Shown here one piece after another: positions 51,696-60,897 of a DNA stretch of 64,000 nt. Position numbers and translations under genes: made by a program. This DNA is from Roseibium sp. (lineage in GTDB: Bacteria > Pseudomonadota > Alphaproteobacteria > Rhizobiales > Stappiaceae). The stretch is from positions 434,001 to 498,000 of the forward strand of contig JAEPML010000001.1 of the NCBI GenBank assembly GCA_017643925.1. Reading direction: 5' to 3'. Under the pieces are notes generated by a model. It searched no databases. It worked only from the letters and a program-made list of their open reading frames with translations, and was not told the DNA's origin. The first letter of the stretch is position 1. Every line of letters begins with the position of its first letter.

Positions 51696-52976
51696 TCATT
51701 CCTTCGGTCTCAGCGGAAACTCGAACTGGGTTCCGAATTCCTCGTTGAACTCGCGATGGATATCATCCATCAGGTCCAGCGTGTCCCATTCATAGCCCTG
51801 CAAGATCCATTCAGGAGTTTCGTAACGTTCTCCCCCCGGGGCAGCCTGCTGGCGCGCGTTAACGAGGGGCGGTGGAAACGGTTGGGAATTGAGCATGGAA
51901 ACGCGGGACCGAATTTCGTCTTTGGTGATGTTCCAGACCATGCCATCAACAGCGAAATCCACCGGGCCGTCATATGTCTGTCGAACAGCGGTGACCATGT
52001 CAGGCAGGGTGTCCGGATCGTTCTGGAAGTGATAGGCAACCGCCCTGCGGGGCTGGGTGAGGGCCATGACCTTGCCGAAGACGGGCGCGGTGGTGTGTAC
52101 CAATGTGCTGACATAAATCGCTTCGGCCGGCTGAAAGCGATACTTGGTCACGAAATTCCGGTTGGGCAGAAAGGCCTCGTGGATCGACAGATCGACACCT
52201 TTCGTGTGTTCGGTCCACCAGCGGTTCGCGAGGGTGTCACCGGAATAGGCGATCTTCATACCGTTCCATTCCAGGATGAAACTCGCGGAGCCTTCGAGGT
52301 GGACGGCAGGAATGGACCTGATGACGACCCCGTTTTCGTCGTAGATGACGTTGTTGACCTTTGACCAGTCATATTCATGGACATTCATGACGAGCGAACG
52401 GGTGTCGAGCCCACCCTTCGAGGTCTCGTACATCCAGTTGTAGAATTTCAGGATGCCGTCCGTGGCCGATTTCATACCCCATTCTGCCGGCATGCCGCCG
52501 CCGCCCGGACCCCAGATTTCCAAAGGCAGGGTCCGGCCGTTCTGCATCCCGTAGATCCACATCGTGGGCAGATCGCCCATGTGGTCGGCGTGCTGGTGGG
52601 TGATGAAGACCTTGGTCAGGTAGTCGAGCGGAATGCCCATGGCGTAGAGCGTTGTGAACGCGCCGGTGCCCAGATCAAAAATGAACTTGTCGCCATTTCC
52701 GAGTTCGATCAGGAAGCAGGCTGCGGCCTGTTTCGTGCGCGGCATCGGCATTCCGGTCCCGCAGGCAATCACCCTGATTTCATCTTCACCAAGGGCTTCT
52801 GTCCCCGGATAGTAGACTTCCTGGGAGGGGTAGGGATCGGTCGGTGTGTATCCCTCGTCAACCGTGCCGCCTCCCGCCGCCTGGATTGGAGACGCGAACA
52901 GGGTGGCGGATAACAGAGCGGCGAACGCAAGCGCAAAGGAACGAAATGATTCGATAAATCGATGATGGCAGTTCAT
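51696..52976 (-). CDS. Exported metallo-beta-lactamase-fold hydrolase (GntH-like)
   Basis: A 426-residue protein with a signal peptide (about 1-33, ends I-Q-A-A-G). The fold has the metal motif T-H-Q-H-A-D-H-M-G-D (about 155-164) and F-D-L-G-T-G before it. The segments P-G-T-E-A-L-G and R-V-I-A-C-G-T-G-M-P-M-P-R match a group often annotated as guanitoxin-biosynthesis MBL hydrolase GntH; I recall this from family naming and no other guanitoxin gene is here, so the real role is probably different and unknown. It is divergent from a winged-helix/TPR membrane regulator 182 bases away. ATG 52976 has GGAG upstream; a frame from 53039 lacks one. Confidence 0.82.
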   Translation of the reverse strand: MNCHHRFIESFRSFALAFAALLSATLFASPIQAAGGGTVDEGYTPTDPYPSQEVYYPGTEALGEDEIRVIACGTGMPMPRTKQAAACFLIELGNGDKFIFDLGTGAFTTLYAMGIPLDYLTKVFITHQHADHMGDLPTMWIYGMQNGRTLPLEIWGPGGGGMPAEWGMKSATDGILKFYNWMYETSKGGLDTRSLVMNVHEYDWSKVNNVIYDENGVVIRSIPAVHLEGSASFILEWNGMKIAYSGDTLANRWWTEHTKGVDLSIHEAFLPNRNFVTKYRFQPAEAIYVSTLVHTTAPVFGKVMALTQPRRAVAYHFQNDPDTLPDMVTAVRQTYDGPVDFAVDGMVWNITKDEIRSRVSMLNSQPFPPPLVNARQQAAPGGERYETPEWILQGYEWDTLDLMDDIHREFNEEFGTQFEFPLRPKE

Positions 52977-53158
52977 TTTGTGCTCCGGGTTCTTGATCGA
53001 GGGGTCCTGCGGAAGACGCTCTTGCAGATTGGAAAACAATTGGAATGGTGTTCTCAGAACACCGGTTGTGTTTCAGCCTGCCGTTTCGCCGTCCTGATTT
53101 GCAGGTTGCGCAGCGCATGCTACCGTAGCGTCGAGCCCGGATTGATCGCTTTGGAGCT

Positions 53159-54517
53159 ATGGCAGACCACACCCAACCAGATGGGGCCTCGAAGACCAGC
53201 GAAGCCCAGGAAAGCGACGTAAGAGACGTGTTGCAGCGTGTCCTGGCCTCGAAGGAATTCGAGACTTCGGAGCGCCTGCAGGGCCTGTTGAGGTTTGTCG
53301 TTGATGAAACGCTGGCAGGCCGGGGCGAGACGATCAGGGGCAAGACCATTGCCCTGGATTTCTATGGCTACGACCCCGAAGAAATCGAAAAACGGGAAAA
53401 CGCCATACGCGTGGACGTTGGACGGGTTCGCAAGCGATTGGCGGAGTATTTTTCGAAAGAGGGGGTGGACGAAAAGGTCGTCATCACAATCCCGAAGGGA
53501 CGGTATGTGCCCTCTTTCGAAAGTGTCGAAGATCGCTCAGCCGACGAGGCGGGACATCAACACGGCTCCGTTCAGCCGGGTTTGAGGCTCCACTCTCCGG
53601 TCGTCTTGGCTGCGACTGCAGTCGTGATACTTGGCGTTGGCGTGTTGGTGGGCACCTATCTGCCCGGTCTCTGGAACGGTGAGACCGGCGAAAGGCACGA
53701 TGAAATCGAACGGAGTGCAACCTTTGAGGTTTCGCCCAAGCGATTGCAGGCAATAAATCTGGCCGAGGAAGGCCGGGACTTGATCTTTCCGGCGGTCGAC
53801 CCCAAGCGCTTGAATGCTGCGCAGCTGGTGTTTCAGTCGGCGATCGAGCTCGATCCGACCTATGCCGGCAGTTTCGCGGGCCTGGCACAGGTGCAGGGCA
53901 TCAGGTCTCTTCTGGTCCGCGATTCCGAATTCTCCGCGCGGGAACTGGAAAGCGCCCTGAGCGCGAGTGACGCTGCCCTTCGATTGGACCCGTCCGCATC
54001 CTGGACCCACTGTGCGATTGCCTGGGCTGCCTTTGCTGCGCGCGATTATTCAAAGGCACAGACCTTTTCTTCAAGGGCAGTCGAACTGGACCGCAATGAT
54101 CCGCATATTCTTGAGTTTGACGCCCTGATTTCGCTCTATTCGGGCAACTTCACACGGGTATTGAGTGAAACCTCGAGAATGATCGATCTCCTGGGAAATG
54201 ATGCCGATTTCGTCTTTCGCAATGCCCGGGGGTCAGCCCTTTTTCACACGGGAGACTTTGCAGGTGCGCTCAAGGCGTTTGGGGATACGGTTGCTCAAGG
54301 AGGTCCTGTCAGCCCTGTCGCTGTTGCCTACATGATGGCTTCGGCGCACCGGCTTGGCCGCTCCGAGAAATCATCGCAACTGGCGGCGCAGTATAGCCAG
54401 AACTGGCCTGGGCAGCGCGTTGACCTGCTCTTTGAGGAGCTGTTTGTGGACCCTGACTACGGCAGGGAGCTTGGGGCAGCCATGCGCGGTGCGGGCTGGG
54501 AACCGTCCGGCGAGTAA
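53159..54517 (+). CDS. Membrane-anchored winged-helix/TPR regulator
   Basis: A 452-residue protein. The N-terminal about 120 residues form a winged-helix-like domain (L-L-R-F-V-V-D-E-T-L-A-G-R-G and I-R-V-D-V-G-R-V-R-K-R-L and I-P-K-G-R-Y-V-P) known from CadC/ToxR-like or TolB-associated regulators. A single membrane helix follows (about 145-170, V-V-L-A-A-T-A-V-V-I-L-G-V-G-V-L-V-G). The rest, probably periplasmic, is TPR-like repeats. Such one-component sensors regulate from the membrane. The likely target is the divergent metallo-hydrolase gene. ATG 53159 is well placed. Confidence 0.8.
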   Translation: MADHTQPDGASKTSEAQESDVRDVLQRVLASKEFETSERLQGLLRFVVDETLAGRGETIRGKTIALDFYGYDPEEIEKRENAIRVDVGRVRKRLAEYFSKEGVDEKVVITIPKGRYVPSFESVEDRSADEAGHQHGSVQPGLRLHSPVVLAATAVVILGVGVLVGTYLPGLWNGETGERHDEIERSATFEVSPKRLQAINLAEEGRDLIFPAVDPKRLNAAQLVFQSAIELDPTYAGSFAGLAQVQGIRSLLVRDSEFSARELESALSASDAALRLDPSASWTHCAIAWAAFAARDYSKAQTFSSRAVELDRNDPHILEFDALISLYSGNFTRVLSETSRMIDLLGNDADFVFRNARGSALFHTGDFAGALKAFGDTVAQGGPVSPVAVAYMMASAHRLGRSEKSSQLAAQYSQNWPGQRVDLLFEELFVDPDYGRELGAAMRGAGWEPSGE

Positions 54518-54522
54518 GAGCT

Positions 54523-55203
54523 TCAGTCGCCGGCCACGAAATAGTGCAGCGTGCCATCGGGACCGATGCCGACGCGATAAAACGTCCAGGCACCGAAATC
54601 TTCCATATCGGCAAAGTCGCCGGCCGTGACGATCCGGAACATTTCAACCTTTTGGTCCGGGGTCAGATCGTAGAGCGGATAGCGGGCGAAATAGGGCCAG
54701 ATATACATTTCCTGTGGTGTGCCGACATCAACATGCAGGTAACCTGCATCCAGCGTGTCTGCAAGTATGGCCATGATTTCGAAGCCTTCACCATCGCCGG
54801 AACTTGCTTTCAGGAAGTCGATCGGATCATCGATGTCGCCGAAAGACAGGGTCGGAGGCAGCTCGTTGCTCTCCAGAACCATCCGGATCCGCTCCAGATT
54901 TCCCGAGAGCGCGGCCTCCCTGAGCTGATCGTGCATCCGCTTGACCGGTTTTGGCAGAAGGTCGGTGCTGTAGAGGACCTGGGGGAGTTCGGCAGATTCA
55001 GGGTCTGGTTCGCTTTCAACAGACCCTGTTCCTGATTCTACGGGCGCACTCTCGGGCAGTTCCAGATCTTCTGTCGGGATAGGCGCTGATTGAGGCTCGA
55101 TTTCGGGATTGATCGGGATCGTTTCAGTCTGGACCGGTTTGGCCATAACCGCACCGGACATGATCAGGGCAGCCAAAAACGCCGTCGAAGAAATCCGTCT
55201 CAT
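54523..55203 (-). CDS. Exported protein of unknown function, possibly with ankyrin-like helices
   Basis: A 226-residue secreted protein. Signal peptide 1-21 (A-L-I-M-S-G-A-V-M-A). A Pro/Glu/Ser-rich acidic stretch spans about 25-75. The remaining part includes L-R-E-A-A-L-S-G-N-L-E-R-I-R-M-V-L-E-S-N, which fits an ankyrin-type helix pair, and ends in a compact globular part (G-A-W-T-F-Y-R-V-G-I-G-P-D-G). ATG 55203 has GGAGA upstream, preferred over a longer frame from 55308. Convergent with the TPR regulator (6-base gap). Confidence 0.72.
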   Translation of the reverse strand: MRRISSTAFLAALIMSGAVMAKPVQTETIPINPEIEPQSAPIPTEDLELPESAPVESGTGSVESEPDPESAELPQVLYSTDLLPKPVKRMHDQLREAALSGNLERIRMVLESNELPPTLSFGDIDDPIDFLKASSGDGEGFEIMAILADTLDAGYLHVDVGTPQEMYIWPYFARYPLYDLTPDQKVEMFRIVTAGDFADMEDFGAWTFYRVGIGPDGTLHYFVAGD

Positions 55204-55386
55204 GGCAAAAGTCTCCTGGTATCCCGCCCCCGGTACCTCGTGGATCTTCCATAAACAATTCACGGCAGTGTGGAAACCGGGACACCCGACTTTTCTCTTT
55301 CTTGTCATCAGATGAACGGGTGTTTATCGAAGGACTGTCAGCCTTGAACCTGGATAAGAGTGACGGCGGAGCGAGAAGGACCGACT

Positions 55387-56025
55387 GTGGCAATTTTGGA
55401 ATACGTTCTGATCGGCTACCTCGTCGGTATCGTGATGACTGCACCCGTCGGGCCCGTCAATGTCATGGCGATCCAGCGGGCGGTTCGAAGCGGATTTCAT
55501 CACGGCGTCTATGTGGGACTGGGGGCCGTCGTTGCAGACACGATTTATGCCGCCGCCGCCATTTTCGGCGTTTCGGCCATAACCCAGTTCATTGACGGTC
55601 AGCTGAGGCTGATCGAGATCGTCGGCGGTGCGCTCCTAATTATCTTCGGTTTGAAGATCTGGCATACGCATCCGCATCTGAATGGCAATGGCGATGATGG
55701 AGAGCACGGATTTCTGGGAGAAGCAGCCGCTGCATTCTTCATGGCCATTACCAATCCGGGCACAATCTTCGCCTTCATTTCGATATTCGGGGTGCTGGGT
55801 GACTATCGGCCGGCCCATGGCAATCACTTCGGTGCTCTGATGATGGTGGCGGGTGTTTCCGCTGGCGCAACCTCCTGGTGGATCACCGTTTCCGCGCTGG
55901 TCTCGCATTTCAAGGCCCGGATTGACGACCAGTGGCTTGGTCGGGCCAACCATATCGCCGGCTTTGTCCTGATGGTCTTTGGCGCACTCATTTACGCCAA
56001 GCTGGTCATTGACCTGCTGTGGTGA
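55387..56025 (+). CDS. LysE family translocator
   Basis: A 212-residue inner-membrane exporter with about six helices. The family opening T-A-P-V-G-P-V-N-V-M-A-I-Q-R-A-V-R-S-G-F is present near residue 16. LysE/RhtB proteins export amino acids such as lysine, threonine or homoserine lactones; the substrate is open. Start chosen as GTG 55387 with AGAAGGA upstream; a GTG at 55360 would add nine residues. Confidence 0.86.
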   Translation: MAILEYVLIGYLVGIVMTAPVGPVNVMAIQRAVRSGFHHGVYVGLGAVVADTIYAAAAIFGVSAITQFIDGQLRLIEIVGGALLIIFGLKIWHTHPHLNGNGDDGEHGFLGEAAAAFFMAITNPGTIFAFISIFGVLGDYRPAHGNHFGALMMVAGVSAGATSWWITVSALVSHFKARIDDQWLGRANHIAGFVLMVFGALIYAKLVIDLLW

Positions 56026-56060
56026 TTGACCCCGGCAAACCGGTCCATGTCACGAGAATC

Positions 56061-56094
56061 AAAAAGGCCGGGAAACCCGGCCCTCGTTTCTTTC
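56061..56094. terminator. Bidirectional terminator after the LysE gene
   Basis: GGCCGGG/CCCGGCC stem (56066-56072 with 56076-56082), loop AAA; A5 on the left serves the minus strand and CTCGTTTCTTT the plus strand. Sits between convergent genes. Confidence 0.75.
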
Positions 56095-56107
56095 GTGTTA
56101 CGGAGCG

Positions 56108-56380
56108 TTACTGCAGGACGCGATTGACCGTGTAGTCACCCTGAAGGATACGGTCCGGCAGGCCTTCCGCAAGTTTTGCGACAGCGTCCTCACCATAGGC
56201 GGCGACAAGGTCTGCGAGTGCTGTGAACATGGCAGCGTGGGCGACCGCGTCGGCGTCCACTCCATTGGCTATGGCTTCTGCCCAGGCGTCGGAAATGAAG
56301 CCGAGAGCAGCACGTCTGATGTCTTCGTCTTCGGCAAATTCTGCTTCCATTGCCGCGTCAGCATAATCGTCGTTTATCAT
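56108..56380 (-). CDS. Small conserved protein, acidic and helical
   Basis: A 90-residue acidic protein, mostly Ala/Asp/Glu helices (A-M-E-A-E-F-A-E-D-E-D, A-A-Y-G-E-D-A-V-A-K-L-A-E), no signal peptide. I do not recognise the family. AAGGGA lies before ATG 56380, preferred over a longer frame from 56464. A CtrA-like site lies upstream at 56533-56548. Confidence 0.65.
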   Translation of the reverse strand: MINDDYADAAMEAEFAEDEDIRRAALGFISDAWAEAIANGVDADAVAHAAMFTALADLVAAYGEDAVAKLAEGLPDRILQGDYTVNRVLQ

Positions 56381-56532
56381 TCGTTCCCTTACCGGTCTGT
56401 CCCGATCGCCCGGAGAAAACACCGTAGTGCCTCTGCCTCGAATCTCATGGTCTGATCCTAGCACGGCTAACCGCGCTGATAAGTAACCGTGAACGCAAAC
56501 TTAACGGCCACCCACAAATTTGATTCAAAAGG

Positions 56533-56548
56533 TTAACCAACTCGTAAC
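56533..56548. promoter_or_regulatory. CtrA-like site TTAA-N7-GTAAC
   Basis: TTAA at 56533-56536 and GTAAC at 56544-56548 match the alphaproteobacterial CtrA consensus TTAA-N7-TTAAC with one mismatch. It lies in the intergenic space upstream of the 90-residue protein gene. Confidence 0.35.
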
Positions 56549-56570
56549 ATTTTGGGGATTTCCGCATGAA

Positions 56571-56981
56571 TTATCGGCCATATCGGCTGGTTACATCGGT
56601 GATGATCGTCTCGCCCTCACTGAGATACTGTCCCATTGCGATACGCGCAGCGTCTGTACACTCCTTGTAAGCGACTGAAAAACCTCGATAACCCTGATTG
56701 AATCGTTCGATGAAGCGACGGCGCCGGTTCTCGTCCAGCGTTTCGGCGTCGAGAAAGTCCTCCATCCGGTCCCGCCAGGGCGGGGTGTCCGGCTGGTCGC
56801 ATAGCGGGCGAAGGAAATGAAGTGCGCCGAAGATTTCCGACAGACGCATCAGCTGTTGCTCGTAAGGCGGCGCGTCGGCGCTGATACTCTGCGCAGCAGC
56901 CGGCGTCACGAGGCACGACAGGGCAAGAACCGCAGCACATGCGGTGCGCTTGAGGGCAAATCGCGGGCACTTTGTGATCAT
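56571..56981 (-). CDS. Secreted TIGR02301-type protein
   Basis: A 136-residue exported protein: signal peptide 1-30 (ends P-A-A-A-Q-S), then an all-helical body with L-M-R-L-S-E-I-F-G-A-L-H-F-L-R-P-L-C and F-N-Q-G-Y-R-G-F. This matches the TIGR02301 family, found widely in Rhizobiales, function unknown. It ends in the AT-rich space before the 90-residue gene. Confidence 0.82.
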   Translation of the reverse strand: MITKCPRFALKRTACAAVLALSCLVTPAAAQSISADAPPYEQQLMRLSEIFGALHFLRPLCDQPDTPPWRDRMEDFLDAETLDENRRRRFIERFNQGYRGFSVAYKECTDAARIAMGQYLSEGETIITDVTSRYGR

Positions 56982-57019
56982 GAGCGGATCATGCTCATTG
57001 GTCGGGGCTGCCGCAAGGG

Positions 57020-58039
57020 TTACGGGGCCTTGATCCCAAGAATTGGTAAATTCGGGTGAAAGGCGTGCACCACGAAGGCGAAGGTCACGTCGTGGACCAG
57101 CGGCTCGGTTCCGGATTTCAGGGCTTCGACCGAGCCGACCGAACGTCCCTGTCCCGTGGAGCTTTGATCGAGGATGGAAGCCTGCTCTCCAGCCCAGTTC
57201 AGTGAAACCGTTTCCGACAGGGCGACATTGCGCCTTTCCCTGACATGATCCAGCGTCACCGCGTAAGCTTTCTCGCCGTCCCTGACAACGACCACCCGCG
57301 CCATCGGATTGATGTTGTCGGGCAGGTCTCCCTGAAAAAGCGGGTAGGGGCCGGACCTGCTGTCGTATCCAACGTAAGGGTTCCGGCCATAGTCCCGGCG
57401 CGGAGGAACGGGACGCGACAGCACCGGTGCGTCGGGATGTTCGGCTTGGAAGGCGTCAAAGGCAACCACCCGTGACGGGATCATCGTCAGCTTTTGTCCC
57501 GCAAGCGCGCCGACGATGCCCTCGCCGGTGAACTGTTGCCACCAGCTTTCGGTTTGCCGGTCATACATGACGAGGTCGGAATTGCGCAGGAGACCGGTCG
57601 TGCCAAAGTCCAGGACCTTGCCTTTCAACCGACGATCAAAGGCAATGGAGGAATTGCACAGCGGGCAATAGGTCACGGAGACCGGCGTGTCCCCGATTTC
57701 GTCGTTGACGATCTCGTGCCAGATCAGGATCTGCAGCGGATAGGCCTTGACCCTGCCGTCGATGAAGACCTGGATCACCGGTTCCCGTTCGTTCAGCCAT
57801 GTGACATCACGGGCCTTTTCAAAACGCGGGTCATCGATCGAGGGGATCCCGTCTTTGGGAGGACCACCGGAGAAAATCGTATTCAGGTCTATTGTCGTTT
57901 TTGAAAAATCGGTCGAGAAGCCGCCACGGCGCCATCGATCGGGATTTGCCGAAGCCGCGAATGTCATGACCACGATCAGAAGGGCTGCCAGCAGCAGGAC
58001 TTCCGGTTTCGAGGAACCCGGGATCACTTTCTTCAGCAT
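57020..58039 (-). CDS. DUF3179 domain protein, exported
   Basis: A 339-residue protein with an N-terminal hydrophobic segment (about 14-31, V-L-L-L-A-A-L-L-I-V-V-M-T-F-A-A-S-A). The DUF3179 body has V-T-Y-C-P-L-C-N-S-S-I-A-F-D-R and W-W-Q-Q-F-T-G. The C-P-L-C motif resembles a metal or redox site, but no activity is established. GGAGG before ATG 58039, preferred over ATG 58093. Confidence 0.88.
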   Translation of the reverse strand: MLKKVIPGSSKPEVLLLAALLIVVMTFAASANPDRWRRGGFSTDFSKTTIDLNTIFSGGPPKDGIPSIDDPRFEKARDVTWLNEREPVIQVFIDGRVKAYPLQILIWHEIVNDEIGDTPVSVTYCPLCNSSIAFDRRLKGKVLDFGTTGLLRNSDLVMYDRQTESWWQQFTGEGIVGALAGQKLTMIPSRVVAFDAFQAEHPDAPVLSRPVPPRRDYGRNPYVGYDSRSGPYPLFQGDLPDNINPMARVVVVRDGEKAYAVTLDHVRERRNVALSETVSLNWAGEQASILDQSSTGQGRSVGSVEALKSGTEPLVHDVTFAFVVHAFHPNLPILGIKAP

Positions 58040-58128
58040 GCGGCACCTCCGGCTCTGCATTCCTGCCACATGATCCCAGAGTCGTGCGCTCAAGGGGAAT
58101 CACAGAACCGCACACCTGCGTGAGCCGG

Positions 58129-58551
58129 TCAGCGCCTGATATGCCTGCGAATGCGCTCGGGCGTGCCGGGTGTCGTCAGCAAATTGTCCAGTTCAGACAG
58201 TGCAATCCATTTGGCATCTGCAGCGTCGTCACCGGCCAACACGTCTCCCGAATGGTGCGTTCCGCTGAAAACGGTCAGAACGAAATGCGTGAGGACAGCG
58301 CCATTCTGGTCATGCTGAATGGAATCGAACGTTTCCACCGGTTCGTCGAGGATTGCCTTTACGCCCGTTTCTTCAAGAAGCTCGCGTTCGGCTGCCGCCA
58401 GCAGGGTCTCGCCAAGTTCGACAAGTCCGCCAGGCAGGCTCCAGTGGTCCTTGAACGGTGGTTTGCCGCGTTTGACCATGAGGGCGAAACCATCCTTCGC
58501 GCATAATACGCTGACGCCGATCCGTGGTGCTTCTGGATAAAACCGTGCCAT
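58129..58551 (-). CDS. Nudix hydrolase
   Basis: A 140-residue enzyme with a full Nudix box, G-x5-E-x7-R-E-x-x-E-E-x-G: G-L-V-E-L-G-E-T then R-E-L-L-E-E-T-G-V at about residues 42-64. Likely hydrolyses a nucleoside diphosphate derivative; the ADP-ribose or MutT-type substrate is open. Preceding G-A-V-L-T-H-F-V-L-T-V-F fits ADP-ribose pyrophosphatase-like members. In a run of minus-strand genes with the 170-residue protein upstream. Confidence 0.88.
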   Translation of the reverse strand: MARFYPEAPRIGVSVLCAKDGFALMVKRGKPPFKDHWSLPGGLVELGETLLAAAERELLEETGVKAILDEPVETFDSIQHDQNGAVLTHFVLTVFSGTHHSGDVLAGDDAADAKWIALSELDNLLTTPGTPERIRRHIRR

Positions 58552-58578
58552 GCGGTTGATCTAGGATGAATTGGCCTT

Positions 58579-59091
58579 TTAGGCAAACAGGGCGTCGATC
58601 TCTGCCTGCGCGCCGTCGCCTTCGTGCTGTGTCGCTTCAGGCTCCACATGTCCGTGAATGACGGCGCCTGCTGCTGCGATCAGCGGCTTGATCTCGTGTG
58701 TTGCCATATAGGCGACTTCATCGGCGACGCTGGCCGGTTCGGGCGTTCCCCTGAGCTGGTCCTGGATCTGGCCAACGAGCAGGTTGATCTCGGAAACCTG
58801 GTTCTCGAGATGCTCACGCAGATAGGACGGCGCCGCGTGATAGGCCTGAATGGCCAGTTGCTTGTCCTTGAAGGTCGAATTCTCGAAATGACCCTCGTAA
58901 TCCAGAGGAGCCCATTCAAGGACGTCTTCTGCGCAATCCGGCATGTCGGGAAGCATTTCGAGAAGCATCATCACTTCGTTGAAATGATTGAGATAATCAG
59001 TCGCAAGGCCAGTCGTTGCATTGATGTTTGCCTGCTCCAGCCGTTCGGCTGCCAGATCTCCGGCGCCCAAAACTGGATCCAAACATTCCAT
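58579..59091 (-). CDS. Conserved helical protein of unknown function
   Basis: A 170-residue acidic, cytoplasmic protein. The pattern D-Y-L-N-H-F-N-E-V-M-M-L-L-E-M-L-P-D-M-P and W-A-P-L-D-Y-E-G-H-F resembles alphaproteobacterial proteins of unknown function that I cannot name. GGGGCAGGT precedes ATG 59091. 27 bases upstream of the Nudix gene stop-to-start, so probably co-transcribed. Divergent from the SRAP gene. Confidence 0.68.
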   Translation of the reverse strand: MECLDPVLGAGDLAAERLEQANINATTGLATDYLNHFNEVMMLLEMLPDMPDCAEDVLEWAPLDYEGHFENSTFKDKQLAIQAYHAAPSYLREHLENQVSEINLLVGQIQDQLRGTPEPASVADEVAYMATHEIKPLIAAAGAVIHGHVEPEATQHEGDGAQAEIDALFA

Positions 59092-59212
59092 ACCTGCCCC
59101 CTGATTATTGACTTGTCAGCCATCCTACTTCTTTTTTGTTTCCAATTGCCTAACTTGAGGAACGGTTGTGACCGGGTGGTCAGAAAACCTGTTCCAAGGT
59201 GGAGAGAAGCAG

Positions 59213-59953
59213 ATGTGCGGCCGCTTAGCCCTGACAACACCCCCGGATGCGGTGAGGGATTTCTTTGCCTATGCGGACCAGCCGAATTTTCCGGCCCGCT
59301 ACAACATTGCGCCGACACAGCCGATCGCGACGGTACGCTACGAATATGGGAAACGCCGGTTTCACCTCGTTCGCTGGGGGCTCATTCCGTCCTGGGTCAA
59401 GGACCCCTCGGCCTTCACGCTCCTGATCAATGCCCGGGCGGAGACGGCAGCGGAAAAACCGTCTTTCCGAGCTGCCATGCGGCACCATCGTTGCCTGATC
59501 CCCGCAAGCGGATTTTACGAATGGCGCAGGACGCCCGAAGGCAAACAGGCATTCTGGATCCGGCCGGCAGACAACGACGTGATGGCCTTCGCCGGGCTTT
59601 GGGACACATGGTGCGATCCGGATGGAGGTGACATGGATTCCGGCGCCATCCTGACAATCGGGTCCAACCGGATGATGTCCCGGATCCATCATCGCATGCC
59701 GGTGATCCTGAAGCCGAATTCGTTCGATGCGTGGCTGGATACGGCGAACGTCGATGTCAAGGAAGCCAGGAAGATGCTGCAACCGGTCGAGGATGACTAC
59801 CTGGTGGCAACGCCCATATCCAATCGGGTCAACAAGGTCGTCAATGACGATCCCGACGTCCAGACGCCGGTTGAGATCGAAATGGAAACAGCTTCACCGG
59901 CGCGCCGCGAAACGGAAGAACCAAAGCAAAGCGATCAACTCGATCTGTTTTGA
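59213..59953 (+). CDS. SOS response-associated peptidase (SRAP/YedK)
   Basis: A 246-residue enzyme of the HMCES/YedK family that cross-links to abasic sites in single-stranded DNA through Cys2. M-C-G-R-L is intact, so ATG 59213 must be the start; a longer frame from 59168 would bury the Cys. Other motifs: R-Y-N-I-A-P-T-Q, V-R-W-G-L-I-P-S-W, N-A-R-A-E-T, C-L-I-P-A-S-G-F-Y-E-W and H-H-R-M-P-V-I-L. Works in repair of abasic lesions at forks. GGAGAG upstream. Confidence 0.94.
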   Translation: MCGRLALTTPPDAVRDFFAYADQPNFPARYNIAPTQPIATVRYEYGKRRFHLVRWGLIPSWVKDPSAFTLLINARAETAAEKPSFRAAMRHHRCLIPASGFYEWRRTPEGKQAFWIRPADNDVMAFAGLWDTWCDPDGGDMDSGAILTIGSNRMMSRIHHRMPVILKPNSFDAWLDTANVDVKEARKMLQPVEDDYLVATPISNRVNKVVNDDPDVQTPVEIEMETASPARRETEEPKQSDQLDLF

Positions 59954-60032
59954 GGGTGGGAATGCCAAGAAATCTCGTGCATTTGCCGTCTCGGGCCGTT
60001 AGGGGAAAGTCTTCTCGCCCAGGAAGAGATCC

Positions 60033-60887
60033 ATGACCGAAGACACCGACCCTGTTTCCAACGACGCTGACGAGAACGATGCTCTCGCCGAGGCCTATAA
60101 TCGCGGCCTGGAGCTTCAAAAGGCGGGGAAACTGAAGGCAGCGGAAGCGGCCTTTCGTGAAGTGCTGTCACTTGATCCGGAGGATTCAGGTGGAGCCAGT
60201 ATACGGCTCGCCGCGATCGGCGCGGACGAGTCTCCTGAAAAGATGCCGGACGCCTATGTCGCCACGCTTTTCGATCAGCACGCAGATGTCTTCGACGAGA
60301 TCCTGGTGGACGAACTGGGCTATTGTGTTCCCCTGCTGCTCCGGGATCTGATCACCCGGCTGCAGGTCGGGCCGTTTGACAGGCTGCTGGATCTTGGGTG
60401 CGGCACAGGCCTGACAGGTATGGCGCTGGCCGATTGCACGGGGCACAGGACCGGTGTGGACCTTTCCGAACGGATTGTCGAACTCGCCTATGACCGACAG
60501 GTCTATGACGATCTTTATGTCGGCGAAGCGGTCGAGTTTTTGAAGGAATTCGAGGAAGACGACGGTGAACGCCCGTCTTGGGATCTGATCGCTGCGACCG
60601 ATGTCTTTCCCTATCTCGGCGCGGTGGAGCCGTTCCTGACAGCAGCGGTCGCCCGACTGACGCCGAAAGGTTACCTGGCATTTTCAACCGAAACCCTGGG
60701 TGAAGCGCTTCTGAAGGGCAAGCCGTACATGGTGGGGCCGAAGAACCGCTTTGCTCAGGCCGAGAGCTATATCCGGTCCGCACTGGCGACATTCGGATTT
60801 GACATTCTGGCCATGGACCCGATCACCGTGCGCCTCGAAGAGGGTGAACCCGTGCCGGGTCATCTCGTGTTGGCCCGGTTGCTGTGA
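60033..60887 (+). CDS. SAM-dependent methyltransferase with N-terminal TPR-like helices
   Basis: A 284-residue protein. Residues 8-55 form TPR-like helices (A-Y-N-R-G-L-E-L-Q-K-A-G-K-L-K-A-A-E-A). The methyltransferase domain has L-L-D-L-G-C-G-T-G-L-T-G (about 118-129) and T-G-V-D-L-S. Similar TPR-methyltransferases in Rhizobiales have no known substrate; rRNA, protein or small molecule are all possible. GGAAGAG before ATG. 79 bases after the SRAP gene. Confidence 0.82.
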   Translation: MTEDTDPVSNDADENDALAEAYNRGLELQKAGKLKAAEAAFREVLSLDPEDSGGASIRLAAIGADESPEKMPDAYVATLFDQHADVFDEILVDELGYCVPLLLRDLITRLQVGPFDRLLDLGCGTGLTGMALADCTGHRTGVDLSERIVELAYDRQVYDDLYVGEAVEFLKEFEEDDGERPSWDLIAATDVFPYLGAVEPFLTAAVARLTPKGYLAFSTETLGEALLKGKPYMVGPKNRFAQAESYIRSALATFGFDILAMDPITVRLEEGEPVPGHLVLARLL

Positions 60888-60897
60888 CCTGTCACGG

